From Granulicella sibirica (GTDB lineage: Bacteria > Acidobacteriota > Terriglobia > Terriglobales > Acidobacteriaceae), in contig NZ_RDSM01000001.1 in the NCBI RefSeq assembly GCF_004115155.1, positions 1,612,001-1,676,000 on the forward strand: a stretch of 64,000 bases of DNA, in the 5' to 3' direction. Positions 1 to 8,845 of the stretch are shown one piece after another (the first letter of the stretch is position 1; each line of letters opens with the position of its first letter). A program made the position numbers and the translations under genes. The notes under the pieces were generated by a model, which ran no database searches, was not told the DNA's origin, and worked only from the letters and a program-made list of their open reading frames with translations.

Positions 1-1819
1 TGCTTCCGGATAGCAACTTTGCTCGGTCGATTTGCAGCACATGGGCTGAGGTGACGATCCAGAGAAAACCTCGAACATCTTCGCCGATACTAAGTACCTC
101 CTCATTGAGCAGCTGTGGAGGATCGAAAGGCATTTCAATTCGCCCATGGTTGAAATGGCCGACACCATGGGATGTGCCCACCCAGAGGATGTGGTTCGAG
201 TCTTCAAATAGGGTTCTAGCATTCACGGTGGTTCCGGCATTAGGTGTGGCGTATGTCGTCCACCGGCCATCATCGAGGGACACCAGGCCACTGGGGGACG
301 CGAACCACAACTTCTTGTCCGCAGCTTCCAACGACGAGAATACTGCGTTGGACTTTAGTCCATTGTTGACGTCATAGGTCGTAAACCGCCCGTTTCGTAA
401 AACACTGATGCCTCCACTCACTGTCCCTGCCCACACACTGCCGTCGTGTGCGCGAGTTACGGTGTACACGCTGTTCTGAGCTAATCCGTCTTTTTGTGTA
501 TATGTGTGAGCTAACCAGTCATTACCGACTCGTCTAAGCTCAGTAAGTCCACCTTTTTGGCGGCCGAGCCAGAGGTCATCGTCGCTACCAGTGATTGAGT
601 AGATGATGTCATGGTCTAGTTCCGGCGAGGCCACACGTTTCGTCGTACCGTCTTGGAGGCAAAAAAGACCGCCAGAGATGGGTGCGAACCAGGTACGCCC
701 TAGTCCGTCTACAAAAATAGGCCCACCAATCTCCTTCAGTGAGGTATCTCGTTGCGAGATTGAGGTGAACATGCCTTCCCGCAGACGATCAACGCCACCC
801 AGCCCGGCAAACCAAATGTCTCCCTCTGCATCCTCGTAGATTGCGGAAATTGGATTGTCGCCACCGTCGCGATATAGTCCCGTGACGAGCTTGCTCTGGT
901 TGTCGACCCGGTAAAGACCTTTATCAGTACCCACCCAAAGATTTCGATGGTGGTCTCGCGCCAGAGCCAAAACCTGTGCCTTCCGCAACCCCTCCGGCAG
1001 GTCGAGGGGGACCATTCGCCCGTGGATCCAGAGGTGTAGGCCATTATCGGAGCCGATCCAAACACCATCCTCGGCAGGCGCAAGAGCATTTATGCTCCGA
1101 AGCGCTGAGTGAGGAATCACTTGCGTGTAGGCACCATTGCCGAATTTGTATAGACCTGAGTCTCGCGTAGCAAGCCATAGCTCCCCGGGCGAAGTTTCGA
1201 GCATCGACACGACTATGCCGTCAATCTTGTCAGGTGATAAGAACTGACTGAATTGACCGTTCCGAAAACGGACGGTCTTCCGTTGCAGGCCCCACAAAAG
1301 CATATTCTTGCTAGAATCTCGCGACATGGCGGTGAAAGTTATGTCGAAGAGTTCAAACGCGGACTCCGCATCGTCAAATGTCCCGTCACGATATCTCAAG
1401 ACACGTGATCCATTCAGACGGATCCATAGATTGCCGTCGGCATCTTCTACCAATCCACGAACTGCGCCGAATGGTCTATTGTCCGAAGGTAAATGAACAA
1501 TAAGGGTGAATTCGTAGCCGTCGAACCGGAGCAATCCATGCTCAGTGCCGAACCAGAGGTAGCCGTCCCCGGATTGAGCGATGGCGAAAGCAGTACCACC
1601 TAAATATCCCTTATCCGGTCCCCAGGAAGAATGTACGTATTGATCGAGCGACGCCCGGCCGCCAAGCGCAGATGCGGATATCCAGCCGTGAAAGAGCACA
1701 AAAACTGCGAGGCCGCATATGACGGTCTTGAATCCGAATTGACTAGGGTAGGTATTCAAACTTTTGAACCACAATTTCAATGGGATGCTGAAGGCTGCTG
1801 TGCGAGTGATGAAAGTCAT
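1..1819 (-). CDS. Propeller-type sensor histidine kinase, copy A (3' part outside window)
   Basis: The minus-strand frame is open from an ATG at 1819 to the window edge, about 606 codons without a stop. It aligns along its length with the N-terminal half of the complete kinase at 4387-7506: a hydrophobic N-terminus (VICGLAVFVLFHGW), then YVHSSWG and the Reg_prop repeat signature GYLWFGTEHGLLRFDG, then further propeller blades. By homology it is a periplasmic two-component-regulator propeller followed by Y_Y_Y, membrane and kinase domains, but those lie beyond the window and are not seen. The start overlaps the lipoprotein gene at 1743-2879 by 77 nt in another frame. A downstream TTG at about 1759 is an alternative start. 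The paralogue has an identical overlap, which favours the ATG or translational coupling. Confidence 0.82.
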   Translation of the reverse strand, partial: MTFITRTAAFSIPLKLWFKSLNTYPSQFGFKTVICGLAVFVLFHGWISASALGGRASLDQYVHSSWGPDKGYLGGTAFAIAQSGDGYLWFGTEHGLLRFDGYEFTLIVHLPSDNRPFGAVRGLVEDADGNLWIRLNGSRVLRYRDGTFDDAESAFELFDITFTAMSRDSSKNMLLWGLQRKTVRFRNGQFSQFLSPDKIDGIVVSMLETSPGELWLATRDSGLYKFGNGAYTQVIPHSALRSINALAPAEDGVWIGSDNGLHLWIHGRMVPLDLPEGLRKAQVLALARDHHRNLWVGTDKGLYRVDNQSKLVTGLYRDGGDNPISAIYEDAEGDIWFAGLGGVDRLREGMFTSISQRDTSLKEIGGPIFVDGLGRTWFAPISGGLFCLQDGTTKRVASPELDHDIIYSITGSDDDLWLGRQKGGLTELRRVGNDWLAHTYTQKDGLAQNSVYTVTRAHDGSVWAGTVSGGISVLRNGRFTTYDVNNGLKSNAVFSSLEAADKKLWFASPSGLVSLDDGRWTTYATPNAGTTVNARTLFEDSNHILWVGTSHGVGHFNHGRIEMPFDPPQLLNEEVLSIGEDVRGFLWIVTSAHVLQIDRAKLLSGS

Positions 1820-2879
1820 AGAAGTCGAGACGGATCGTCTCGTTTGACGGTATTGGGATATCCCCCCTAAAGACGTGATCCGTTATTCGATCACGAGAAG
1901 CGGTAGAAAGACCTCTGAAGCTCGCGAACTCTGCCATGCCGGGTTGCCAGTGTATTTCATGGGTTATCAGCCCATTTGGAATACTGAAGTGAGTTGAATT
2001 GCCGGGAACGTAGTACGGAGCAACTAGATAGCCAGCATTATCTTCGCTTGGCTTGCCCCACCGGCTCAGTTGGATGCCCAGGCCAGTTCGATGTGCTGAG
2101 TCTTCGCTGTCAAGGTAGGTAAAGACCTGCACAACCGCCGAGGGCGGTAGGCGGGCACTGTTCGAGACCACGAATCGGTATGATCCGTAGCCGAGGCTTC
2201 GCGTGAGACGAAGGCCCACGCAGTGCCATTGGCCTCCCTCCTGCCCCATCAACATGTGCAGAAATCCCTGACCATCGACCCACACATCCGATGCTTCGTA
2301 GTCACAGACCTCACCACTACGATCCCCAAGGCCAGTTTGAACCTTCCAGTCATAGCCGCTGAAGTGAAGAATCACTGGGTCCGTTGCATGGTTGGCAGAT
2401 CCGTCCACAACCGTGATGGCAAGGATATTCTCATTCACCGTAGGTAAGGTGGAGATTGTCGAGGTTGGATGGTAGCCTGGCCGCACAAGGAGAGCTGCGT
2501 ATCGCTGACCAAAATGGGTGACATTGCTCCAGCTTCCATCGCCTGCGACTTCGGTCAGTTGCCGACTCCGGAACGGTTGCACGAACCACGAGCGGCCGCT
2601 CTGTGCATAAATAACAACCTGGGTCCCTGGTTCTCCGTTTACTATCCGGCCGTCAATTTGGTCAAGTTGGTCAGGACCGCCAACTACAGACGGAGGGATA
2701 TGGCCAAAGATTATTGAGGGCTTCCGCGACTCGACACGGCTTCGACATCCGGAGGCGAGTGTCAGGACGCTACATAGCAACGCCGTGGCAGCCACGATCC
2801 GAACCAAGTCCTTAGATCCGTATGGTTGAGAGGCGAAATCGCTTATGCAACCTGTCAACTTCTTCCGGGAAATCTTCAT
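1743..2879 (-). CDS. GH16-like (concanavalin-A fold) lipoprotein, copy A
   Basis: This is a 378-residue protein if begun at the ATG at 2879, which has GGGAGAAAG just upstream; an upstream start at 2906 is less likely. A hydrophobic stretch ends in the lipobox LASGC (Cys about 45), so a lipid-anchored envelope protein is predicted. The C-terminal 230 residues look like the GH16/lectin fold: FSGYDWKV, YEASDVWVDGQGFLHM, SLGYGSYRFVV, LVAPYYVPGN and the terminal EIVVQKFEYLP. The segment where GH16-type relatives carry a Glu/Asp-rich catalytic strand reads HRTGLGIQLSRWG, with no acidic residues, so catalysis is doubtful and a carbohydrate-sensing role is plausible (inference). It lies directly upstream of, and overlaps, propeller kinase A. 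It is paralogous to the protein at 7430-8560. Confidence 0.8.
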   Translation of the reverse strand: MKISRKKLTGCISDFASQPYGSKDLVRIVAATALLCSVLTLASGCRSRVESRKPSIIFGHIPPSVVGGPDQLDQIDGRIVNGEPGTQVVIYAQSGRSWFVQPFRSRQLTEVAGDGSWSNVTHFGQRYAALLVRPGYHPTSTISTLPTVNENILAITVVDGSANHATDPVILHFSGYDWKVQTGLGDRSGEVCDYEASDVWVDGQGFLHMLMGQEGGQWHCVGLRLTRSLGYGSYRFVVSNSARLPPSAVVQVFTYLDSEDSAHRTGLGIQLSRWGKPSEDNAGYLVAPYYVPGNSTHFSIPNGLITHEIHWQPGMAEFASFRGLSTASRDRITDHVFRGDIPIPSNETIRLDFYDFHHSHSSLQHPIEIVVQKFEYLP

Positions 2880-3129
2880 AAACTTTCTCCCAACTGGAGG
2901 ACCCAATCAAGACATGATGTCACTCCAAGCGGTGATGCGGAAACAACTCGAAAGCGGCGTTCCTGGATCTGACGGTCGACGGGAAGACGACACGGGCGAC
3001 CTGCGGTCCATCGAATTATATTGTTACCGAATCCGCGCAGCATGGCGGAGAAAAAGTATGTCAGAGAGCTCAAGGGGGGCCGCCGCGTCATGAAAGATGA
3101 CCTTGACGGTGCCTCATTACGCGTCGGCC

Positions 3130-3385
3130 GTGCAAATGTTGATTGGGCATCGAACGATTGCCTATTCCATCACTGCAGATGCGAATCCCCACCCGTCGAA
3201 GAGCACGTCGACCGCGAGGCCTCATATCGCTCCAGGGTAGAAATGAGGCCTTATTGATCACGATTGAAGTTCTATGCTGAAGACCGCTGTGCGAACGATG
3301 GAAGTCATAGAAGTCCAAACAAATCGTCTCAGTAGACGGTATGGGAATGCCTGCCCGAAAGACGCGAGACGTTATTGGATTGCGC
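3130..3385 (-). pseudogene. Decayed third copy of the lipoprotein/kinase junction
   Basis: Reading the minus strand, residues like FYDFHRSHSGLQH match the end of the two intact lipoproteins (FYDFHHSHSSLQH, FYDFHHSKSGLRH). The following DNA matches the start of kinase A, including ATATGAGGCCTCGCGGT against ATATGCGGCCTCGCAGT and then GGGGATTCGCATCTGC against GGATATCCGCATCTGC. Frames are broken and only about 250 nt remain. It sits between copy A and the response regulator of copy B, so the locus once held three tandem units or left a recombination scar. Confidence 0.65.
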
Positions 3386-3757
3386 GGCCATGCCGCTGCA
3401 CAGCAACATCAAAGCTCCGCGGCTCCGCAGTATGCAACTGGGGACACGAGGCTGAAAAGGGCGATTGCGTATCCAGGCTGGCAACGTGCTCCAGGGGCTC
3501 AAAGTGTTCTCGGAGAGCGCGGATAAACCGGCGCGAGGCACCGCAGCAACCATAGAGCGACGGTGGGTCTGGCGCAAGAAGAACGCAGACCCACCTCTCA
3601 AAATGGAGAAGGCCACCCCAAATCATCGGAGCGGACGTCAAATGCTTCTGGGAGAGCGGACATCAGCATTGCGTGATCGCCTTCAATCATCCTCGTTCCA
3701 CCGTTCGTTGGCGGGTTGACAAGTGGCGAGTACTGCAAGACGATCCGTCATAAGAGG
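3386..3757. other. Intergenic, no convincing gene
   Basis: Several short overlapping open frames exist on both strands, but none has a recognisable product or a good ribosome binding site. The stretch separates the remnant third unit from the response regulator gene that ends at 3758. Confidence 0.5.
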
Positions 3758-4390
3758 CTAGAGCCTGATGATCCCCCGCCGGACGGCGATTGCCACAGCT
3801 TCCGTCCGATCGCTGGCCTCCAGCTTTTCCATGATGTGCTTGATGTGTCCTTTTACCGTCTCTTCGCTAATGAAAAGACTAGTCGCGATATCTATATTGC
3901 GATTGCCTTCGGCGATCTTTTGAACCACCTCGATCTCTCGCCGGCTCAGAGGAGCCTGCCCCAAATGCTGCGCCAGTTGAGCAGCAACCTCAGGTGGCAC
4001 ATAACGTTTTCCTTGATGAACCTTCCGGATGGTCTCCAGTATCTCTGCACGGGGCATAGTCTTCAGGAGGTACGCCTGCGCTCCGGATTCAAGACAACGT
4101 CGAATGTCCGCATCGCCATCGAAGGTCGTCAGCATGATGATTCGTGCTTCGCTGAACTCTCTTCGTATCGCCAGCAATGCATCTAGACCGCTGATATCTG
4201 GAAGTCGCAGGTCCATCAGCGTTACATCTGGCTGATAGACACGATATTGCTCGATTGCTTCTTGTCCAGTCACGGCTTCCGCAACCATTTGCATATCTCC
4301 GGCAGCGCGGATATAGGCCGCAACACCTTCTCGCATGGCCGGGTGATCATCAACGCACAACACTCGGATTGCGGCTGGTTGAACTGTCAT
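3758..4390 (-). CDS. NarL/FixJ-family response regulator
   Basis: A 210-residue protein. The receiver domain (about 8-125) has the acidic pair in VLCVDDHP, phospho-acceptor Asp60 in VTLMDLRLPD, the Thr in MLTTFDG and the Lys in YLLKTMP. The C-terminal LuxR-type HTH (about 148-208) reads LSRREIEVVQKIAEGNRN then ISEETVKGHIKHIMEKL. The start at 4390 is chosen because AAAGGAAAAG precedes it and its ATG overlaps the kinase stop in an ATGA, typical of translational coupling; a longer frame begins at 4444. It is the likely cognate output of the kinase at 4387-7506, acting as a DNA-binding transcription factor in the cytoplasm. Targets are unknown, with the adjacent lipoprotein operon the obvious candidate. 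Confidence 0.93.
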   Translation of the reverse strand: MTVQPAAIRVLCVDDHPAMREGVAAYIRAAGDMQMVAEAVTGQEAIEQYRVYQPDVTLMDLRLPDISGLDALLAIRREFSEARIIMLTTFDGDADIRRCLESGAQAYLLKTMPRAEILETIRKVHQGKRYVPPEVAAQLAQHLGQAPLSRREIEVVQKIAEGNRNIDIATSLFISEETVKGHIKHIMEKLEASDRTEAVAIAVRRGIIRL

Positions 4391-7300
4391 CTTGGTCTTT
4401 TCCTTTCGTTCTCTTGCCTGGAATAACGCCGAAGCATTTGCCATGGGGAATAGAATCGCTCGGAGTTTTGTGGGACGTAGGCGATCGCGGCTGGAATGCT
4501 AAGCTCCACTTCCGTGCCTCCCGGAGTGTGGCTCCGGATCTTTACAGCGCATCCGATCTCCCTTGCGCGTTCTTTCATACCGGCTAGTCCCCAGTGACCA
4601 TCACGGCCACGCTTAAGTATTTCTGAATCGATTCCACAACCGTTGTCTGTCACCATGAAATGGAACGATCCCGATCCATACTCGACGGTGATGTTTATCT
4701 TGCTTGCTTTGGCATGTGAAACGGCATTGATATAGGCCTCCCGCCCTATGCGACACACCTCATCCCGGACAGCCGGCTTCAAATCTCGCGGAGTGCCACG
4801 AGAAGTTATTTCGTAAGTCGAGGTTGTAGTGTGAGAGAGCTCATCTGCCAGCTTTTTGAAGGCCTCTTCTAGACTCGCGGAGCTGTCGATGGTTCGGAGC
4901 CCACGTAATGCTGCTCTTCCTTCTGCTGTCGCTTGACGCATCAGGTGCAGTACACGGCGAACCTGAGGCTTAGCTGCCGAATCCTCCGGGACGTAGTCTT
5001 GCGCAACATCGAGTTGCATGGATGCACTTATGACGTCCTGTAATAGTGTGTCATGTAGATCCTGAGCGATTCGGGTACGCTCGGCGAGTCTGTCTTGGAA
5101 ACGTCTGTTGAGTTGACTCGTGACCTGCATCAAGCGGAAGCGGTACAGCGCGACACCAAGGGCTCCGCCGAGGATGACACCGAGAGTTCGGAAGTACCAG
5201 GTTTGCCAGAGGGCAGGCTGGACCTGAAACACGATGTCACTCTCAGGGCCATTCCAAACTCCAAGGGCACTCGATGCCATGATGCGAAAGGTATGGCTGC
5301 CGGGTGAAAGTGGAGTGAAGACTACCTGGCGCGAAGAAGCGCCGATGCTCCAGCTTTGATCCAACCCATCCAGCCGATAGCGGAACCGTGTACGTTCCGG
5401 CATGGCCAGGTTTGTTCCGCCGTAGCGAAAAGTGATATTTTGCGTGTTTGGGGGCAGGATCATGCTCTGCTTTGATTCGGGAGAGATTCCTTCGGCTGTC
5501 GCGGATTCGATGCGGACGCGTACAGGCTGGGGGTACCCTGCGGCCCCCGACACATCGGCGACGGCAAGAGAATGAAGTGACGAAAACCAGATGCGCCCGG
5601 AAGGGTCTGAAACAAGGGAGCGATTTCGCCTGACTCCCTGCGTCTCAATCAGTCCGTCGTCGCCCCCGTAACTCACCACATCTTCCTTTTGCAGGTTCCC
5701 GGACATCAGTTTCGTTCGATCGATTTGCAGTACATGCTGACCCGTGACAACCCACAAAAATCCCATGGAGTCTTGCGCAATGTTTAGTATCTCCTCGCTG
5801 AGCGCCTGTGGCAGATTGTGCATCACTTCGATCTGACCCCCTTCGAAACGCGCAAGGCCGCGAGATGTGCCAACCCACAATACATGGCCGGAGTCTTCAA
5901 AGACGGTCAGCAGATCCAGGCGCGGAACAACCGCGACTGCCGGGTAGGTTACCCAATGATCTCCATCGAAAGACATTAGTCCGCCGGATGATGTGAACCA
6001 CATTTTCTTGTCTGCCGCCTCCAACGACGAGAAGATAACCTTGGACTGAGGTTCGTTGTTCATCGCGTAGGTCTTGAATCGCCCATCGCGTAACACACTC
6101 ACTCCGTTACTCACTGTCCCGGCCCATACCGACCCATCGTGTGCGCGTGTCACCGTATAAACGCTGTCTTGGGCCAACCCGTCCCGCTGGGTAAATGTTC
6201 GGGACACCCAATGGCCATTACGACGCATCAACTCGGTCAGGCCTCCGTGCTGTCTTCCTAGCCATAGCTCATCTTTGCTGCCGTCGATCGAATAAATAAC
6301 GTCGCGGCCCAACCCGTCCACGGGAATACGCTTCACGGAGCTGCCTTCGAGGCAAAAGAGCCCTCCGGTCGCCGGGGCAAACCAAGTGCGATTCGCATCA
6401 TCAGCAAACACAGGACCATCAACCTCGTTGAGTTCTGTCTCGCGTTTAGTGATCGCCGTAAACATGCCATCCCGAAATCTCTCGATGCTATGGGAGCCCG
6501 CGAACCACAGACCACCTTCGTCGTCTTCGTAGATCGATAAGATACGGGGATCGTCGGGATGCCGATAGAATCCGGTGACTACCTTGCGTTCAGAGTCAAG
6601 CCTATACATCCCGTTGTCCGTGCCCACCCAAAGGTTGCGGTAACGGTCACGTACAAGCGCGAGGACTTGAGCATGGCGAAGGGGACCCGGGAGTTCCAGA
6701 GGTACAAGCGCACCGTTCTCCCAAAGATGGAGGCCAGTCTCGGAGCCTATCCATACCCCTCCGTGTTCCGAGGGGGCCAGCGCGTTGACGCTATGAATTC
6801 CTGTTTCGGGCACTACCTGGATCGGTACACCAACGTCGACTCGGTACAAACCGGAATCCCGCGTGCCAAGCCATATGGAACCAGTGGTCGATTCCACGAT
6901 GGAAATCATTAAGAAGTCTGGCGCTTCGTTAAGCAGCGGTTGAAATCGATTTCCACGGAATCGCAGGAGCTTTTTCTGTATACCCCATAGGAACATGTTC
7001 CCGGCGTGGTCGGGCGCCATCGCCGTCAACACAGGATCGAAGAACGAGAGCTTTATGGCGGCATCCTCGAAGATGCCATCGCGATATCTCAAGAGGCGCG
7101 GGCCATCAAGACGTATCCATAGAGTTCCATCGCGATCTTCGACCATGCCGCGCACCGCGCCGATGGGCCTCTGATCCGCAAGAGGTGCCTGTATCAACGT
7201 AAATTCGAAGCCATCGAAGCGAACAAGGCCATGCTCCGTGCCTAGCCAGAGAAAGCCGTCCGAGGACTTCGCGATGGCATAGACGTCGCCGCCGATGTAG

Positions 7301-7506
7301 CCGTTGTCCACTCCCCAGACGTTGTGAACGTACTGCGCAAGAGATCGTTTGCCATCAAGGGCTGAAGCAGGTCGAAGCCCTTGGGCCACTAGCAAAAGCG
7401 TGATGCCTAGCAATATACGGTTATAGCGGTCAAGGTAGATATTCAAATTTCTCGACCACGATCTCCACTGGATGCCGAAGACCGCTTTTGGAGTGATGAA
7501 AGTCAT
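4387..7506 (-). CDS. Propeller-type sensor histidine kinase, copy B
   Basis: A 1039-residue hybrid sensor with one-component architecture. It has an N-terminal hydrophobic segment (about 33-45), periplasmic Reg_prop beta-propeller blades (about 60-670, repeats such as GFLWLGTEHGLVRFDG and NLWVGTDNGMYRL), a Y_Y_Y domain (about 690-755, FRYRLDGLDQSW), a transmembrane helix (about 765-785), a HisKA_3 domain with His818 in AQDLHDTLLQD, and a HATPase domain (DNGCGI, GHWGLAGMKERA). This is the BaeS/NarX-like HisKA_3 class paired with LuxR-type regulators, in agreement with the downstream gene. The annotated ATG overlaps the end of the lipoprotein gene by 77 nt, exactly as in copy A. The ligand is unknown; in Bacteroidetes relatives with this fold the ligand is often a glycan (known for the family, inferred here). 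Confidence 0.93.
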   Translation of the reverse strand: MTFITPKAVFGIQWRSWSRNLNIYLDRYNRILLGITLLLVAQGLRPASALDGKRSLAQYVHNVWGVDNGYIGGDVYAIAKSSDGFLWLGTEHGLVRFDGFEFTLIQAPLADQRPIGAVRGMVEDRDGTLWIRLDGPRLLRYRDGIFEDAAIKLSFFDPVLTAMAPDHAGNMFLWGIQKKLLRFRGNRFQPLLNEAPDFLMISIVESTTGSIWLGTRDSGLYRVDVGVPIQVVPETGIHSVNALAPSEHGGVWIGSETGLHLWENGALVPLELPGPLRHAQVLALVRDRYRNLWVGTDNGMYRLDSERKVVTGFYRHPDDPRILSIYEDDEGGLWFAGSHSIERFRDGMFTAITKRETELNEVDGPVFADDANRTWFAPATGGLFCLEGSSVKRIPVDGLGRDVIYSIDGSKDELWLGRQHGGLTELMRRNGHWVSRTFTQRDGLAQDSVYTVTRAHDGSVWAGTVSNGVSVLRDGRFKTYAMNNEPQSKVIFSSLEAADKKMWFTSSGGLMSFDGDHWVTYPAVAVVPRLDLLTVFEDSGHVLWVGTSRGLARFEGGQIEVMHNLPQALSEEILNIAQDSMGFLWVVTGQHVLQIDRTKLMSGNLQKEDVVSYGGDDGLIETQGVRRNRSLVSDPSGRIWFSSLHSLAVADVSGAAGYPQPVRVRIESATAEGISPESKQSMILPPNTQNITFRYGGTNLAMPERTRFRYRLDGLDQSWSIGASSRQVVFTPLSPGSHTFRIMASSALGVWNGPESDIVFQVQPALWQTWYFRTLGVILGGALGVALYRFRLMQVTSQLNRRFQDRLAERTRIAQDLHDTLLQDVISASMQLDVAQDYVPEDSAAKPQVRRVLHLMRQATAEGRAALRGLRTIDSSASLEEAFKKLADELSHTTTSTYEITSRGTPRDLKPAVRDEVCRIGREAYINAVSHAKASKINITVEYGSGSFHFMVTDNGCGIDSEILKRGRDGHWGLAGMKERAREIGCAVKIRSHTPGGTEVELSIPAAIAYVPQNSERFYSPWQMLRRYSRQENERKRPR

Positions 7507-8560
7507 AGAAATTGAAGTGAACTCTCTCTTCGGACGGAATAGGTATGCCTGATCGGAACACCTGCTCCTTCACAGTTCCACGCGGCGTTGGCGATATGCC
7601 TGAGAAACCTTTGAACGCAGCGCTGCCAGGTTCCCATCGCAGAACGTAGGACATGATTCCCACCGGAGCATTGAAGCGAACGCTATTCCCTGGAACATAA
7701 TATGGCTGAACAACAAAATCCCCGTTGGGACCATCTGCCTTATTTCCCTGACCCAGCGCGATGGAGAATCCGGTTCGCTGGTCCGGATCTTCGTGGTCTG
7801 GACGCATGAACATGTCGAACGTCGCGGACGGAGGAAAATGAGTGCTGTCGGCGATCACGAAGCGATAGGTCCCATAGCCAAGGCTGTGGGACATCTTGAG
7901 GCCAGCGCAATGCCACTCGCCTCCTTGTTCCTCCATCAGCAAATGGAGATATCCCTTGTCGTCTACCCATACATTGGATGCTTCGTAGCCACAGAAGTCC
8001 CCTCCAATGTCTCCTCCGCCGGATCGAATATCCCAATCGTAGCCGCTGAAGCGTATGGGCTTTGGGTCTGGCGGACGGTTGAAGTCGCCGGGAGTCGTAG
8101 CAACCGCGAGGACATCGCCGCCTACCGCTGGCAGCGTAGTGCGTCTCTGAATGATTGGATAAGTTCCATTAACGAGCAGGGCCGCATATTGCTCCCCCAG
8201 GTGAGAGTGATTGGTCCATGTCCCATCGGCCGCAATATCTGTGATCCCGCGGCTATGGAACGGCTGGACCCACCACGTCCCTTCAGTGAGCGCGTAGAGC
8301 ATGATCTTGGCTCCGGGTGTGCTATTGGAAACAGTACCCTTGATAGGATCGATGGCGGCAGGTCCGCCCATCGATGCGTGCTTGGGTACCTGCGTGAAGT
8401 GAATAGAGGGACTAGGGGAATGATGGAAGGTGTGGCAACCCAGCACAAACAGGAGCGTGCCGCAAAGAACGCCGCACAGGGTTGCCCTGCGACCAGAAAG
8501 TCCGAGCAAAGGAATGCGGACGCCGGGATTTGCAAGGCGGGATGCCCAATTACCGTGCAA
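7430..8560 (-). CDS. GH16-like (concanavalin-A fold) lipoprotein, copy B
   Basis: A 376-residue paralogue of the protein at 1743-2879. The start is a TTG at 8560 chosen because GGAGG lies 9 nt upstream and an in-frame stop precedes it; no ATG is suitable. A hydrophobic helix ends in the lipobox FVLGC (Cys42). The lectin/GH16-like domain has FSGYDWDI, YEASNVWVDDKGYLHLL, HSLGYGTYRFVI, VVQPYYVPGN and the end EIVVEKFEYLP. The catalytic-strand position reads QRTGFSIALGQG, lacking the expected acidic residues, as in copy A. It probably heads a lipoprotein-kinase-regulator operon and may bind glycans for the propeller sensor (inference). Confidence 0.82.
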   Translation of the reverse strand: MHGNWASRLANPGVRIPLLGLSGRRATLCGVLCGTLLFVLGCHTFHHSPSPSIHFTQVPKHASMGGPAAIDPIKGTVSNSTPGAKIMLYALTEGTWWVQPFHSRGITDIAADGTWTNHSHLGEQYAALLVNGTYPIIQRRTTLPAVGGDVLAVATTPGDFNRPPDPKPIRFSGYDWDIRSGGGDIGGDFCGYEASNVWVDDKGYLHLLMEEQGGEWHCAGLKMSHSLGYGTYRFVIADSTHFPPSATFDMFMRPDHEDPDQRTGFSIALGQGNKADGPNGDFVVQPYYVPGNSVRFNAPVGIMSYVLRWEPGSAAFKGFSGISPTPRGTVKEQVFRSGIPIPSEERVHFNFYDFHHSKSGLRHPVEIVVEKFEYLP

Positions 8561-8776
8561 GTCTCACAACCTCCGTCCGAATGTCTTGACCTCGAAGCAA
8601 GTATGGCATTTGATAGCGTTTCGGACACCGCCTCAAAAGTGGTGTTTTTACCGAAGGGCATCTGCCAATCCATGGGCTTCCATCGCTGGCCGCTTTGAGA
8701 GCACCACCCCAAGCGAGCGTTGCAAAAGTTGGCATCGGGGCCTGGACCGATACCAAAAAGCTTGCCACCGGAAGAA

Positions 8777-8798
8777 GGGGAGGCTGTATAGCCTCCCC
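8777..8798 (-). terminator. Intrinsic terminator-like hairpin after the SDR gene
   Basis: A perfect 9-bp stem, GGGGAGGCT / AGCCTCCCC, with loop GTAT lies 48 nt beyond the end of the minus-strand SDR gene. On the minus strand it is followed by TTCTTCC; on the plus strand by TTTCTGTT, so it may act on both strands. It separates the SDR gene from the sensory operon. Confidence 0.65.
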
Positions 8799-8845
8799 TT
8801 TCTGTTACTCCTGGCACATTCTCGTAGTGCAGCAATGCGTTAGGT

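Noticed and set aside
7793..8698. A 301-codon plus-strand frame opposite lipoprotein B
   Set aside because: It lies antisense to a gene with clear domain structure, has no ribosome binding site and no recognisable motif.
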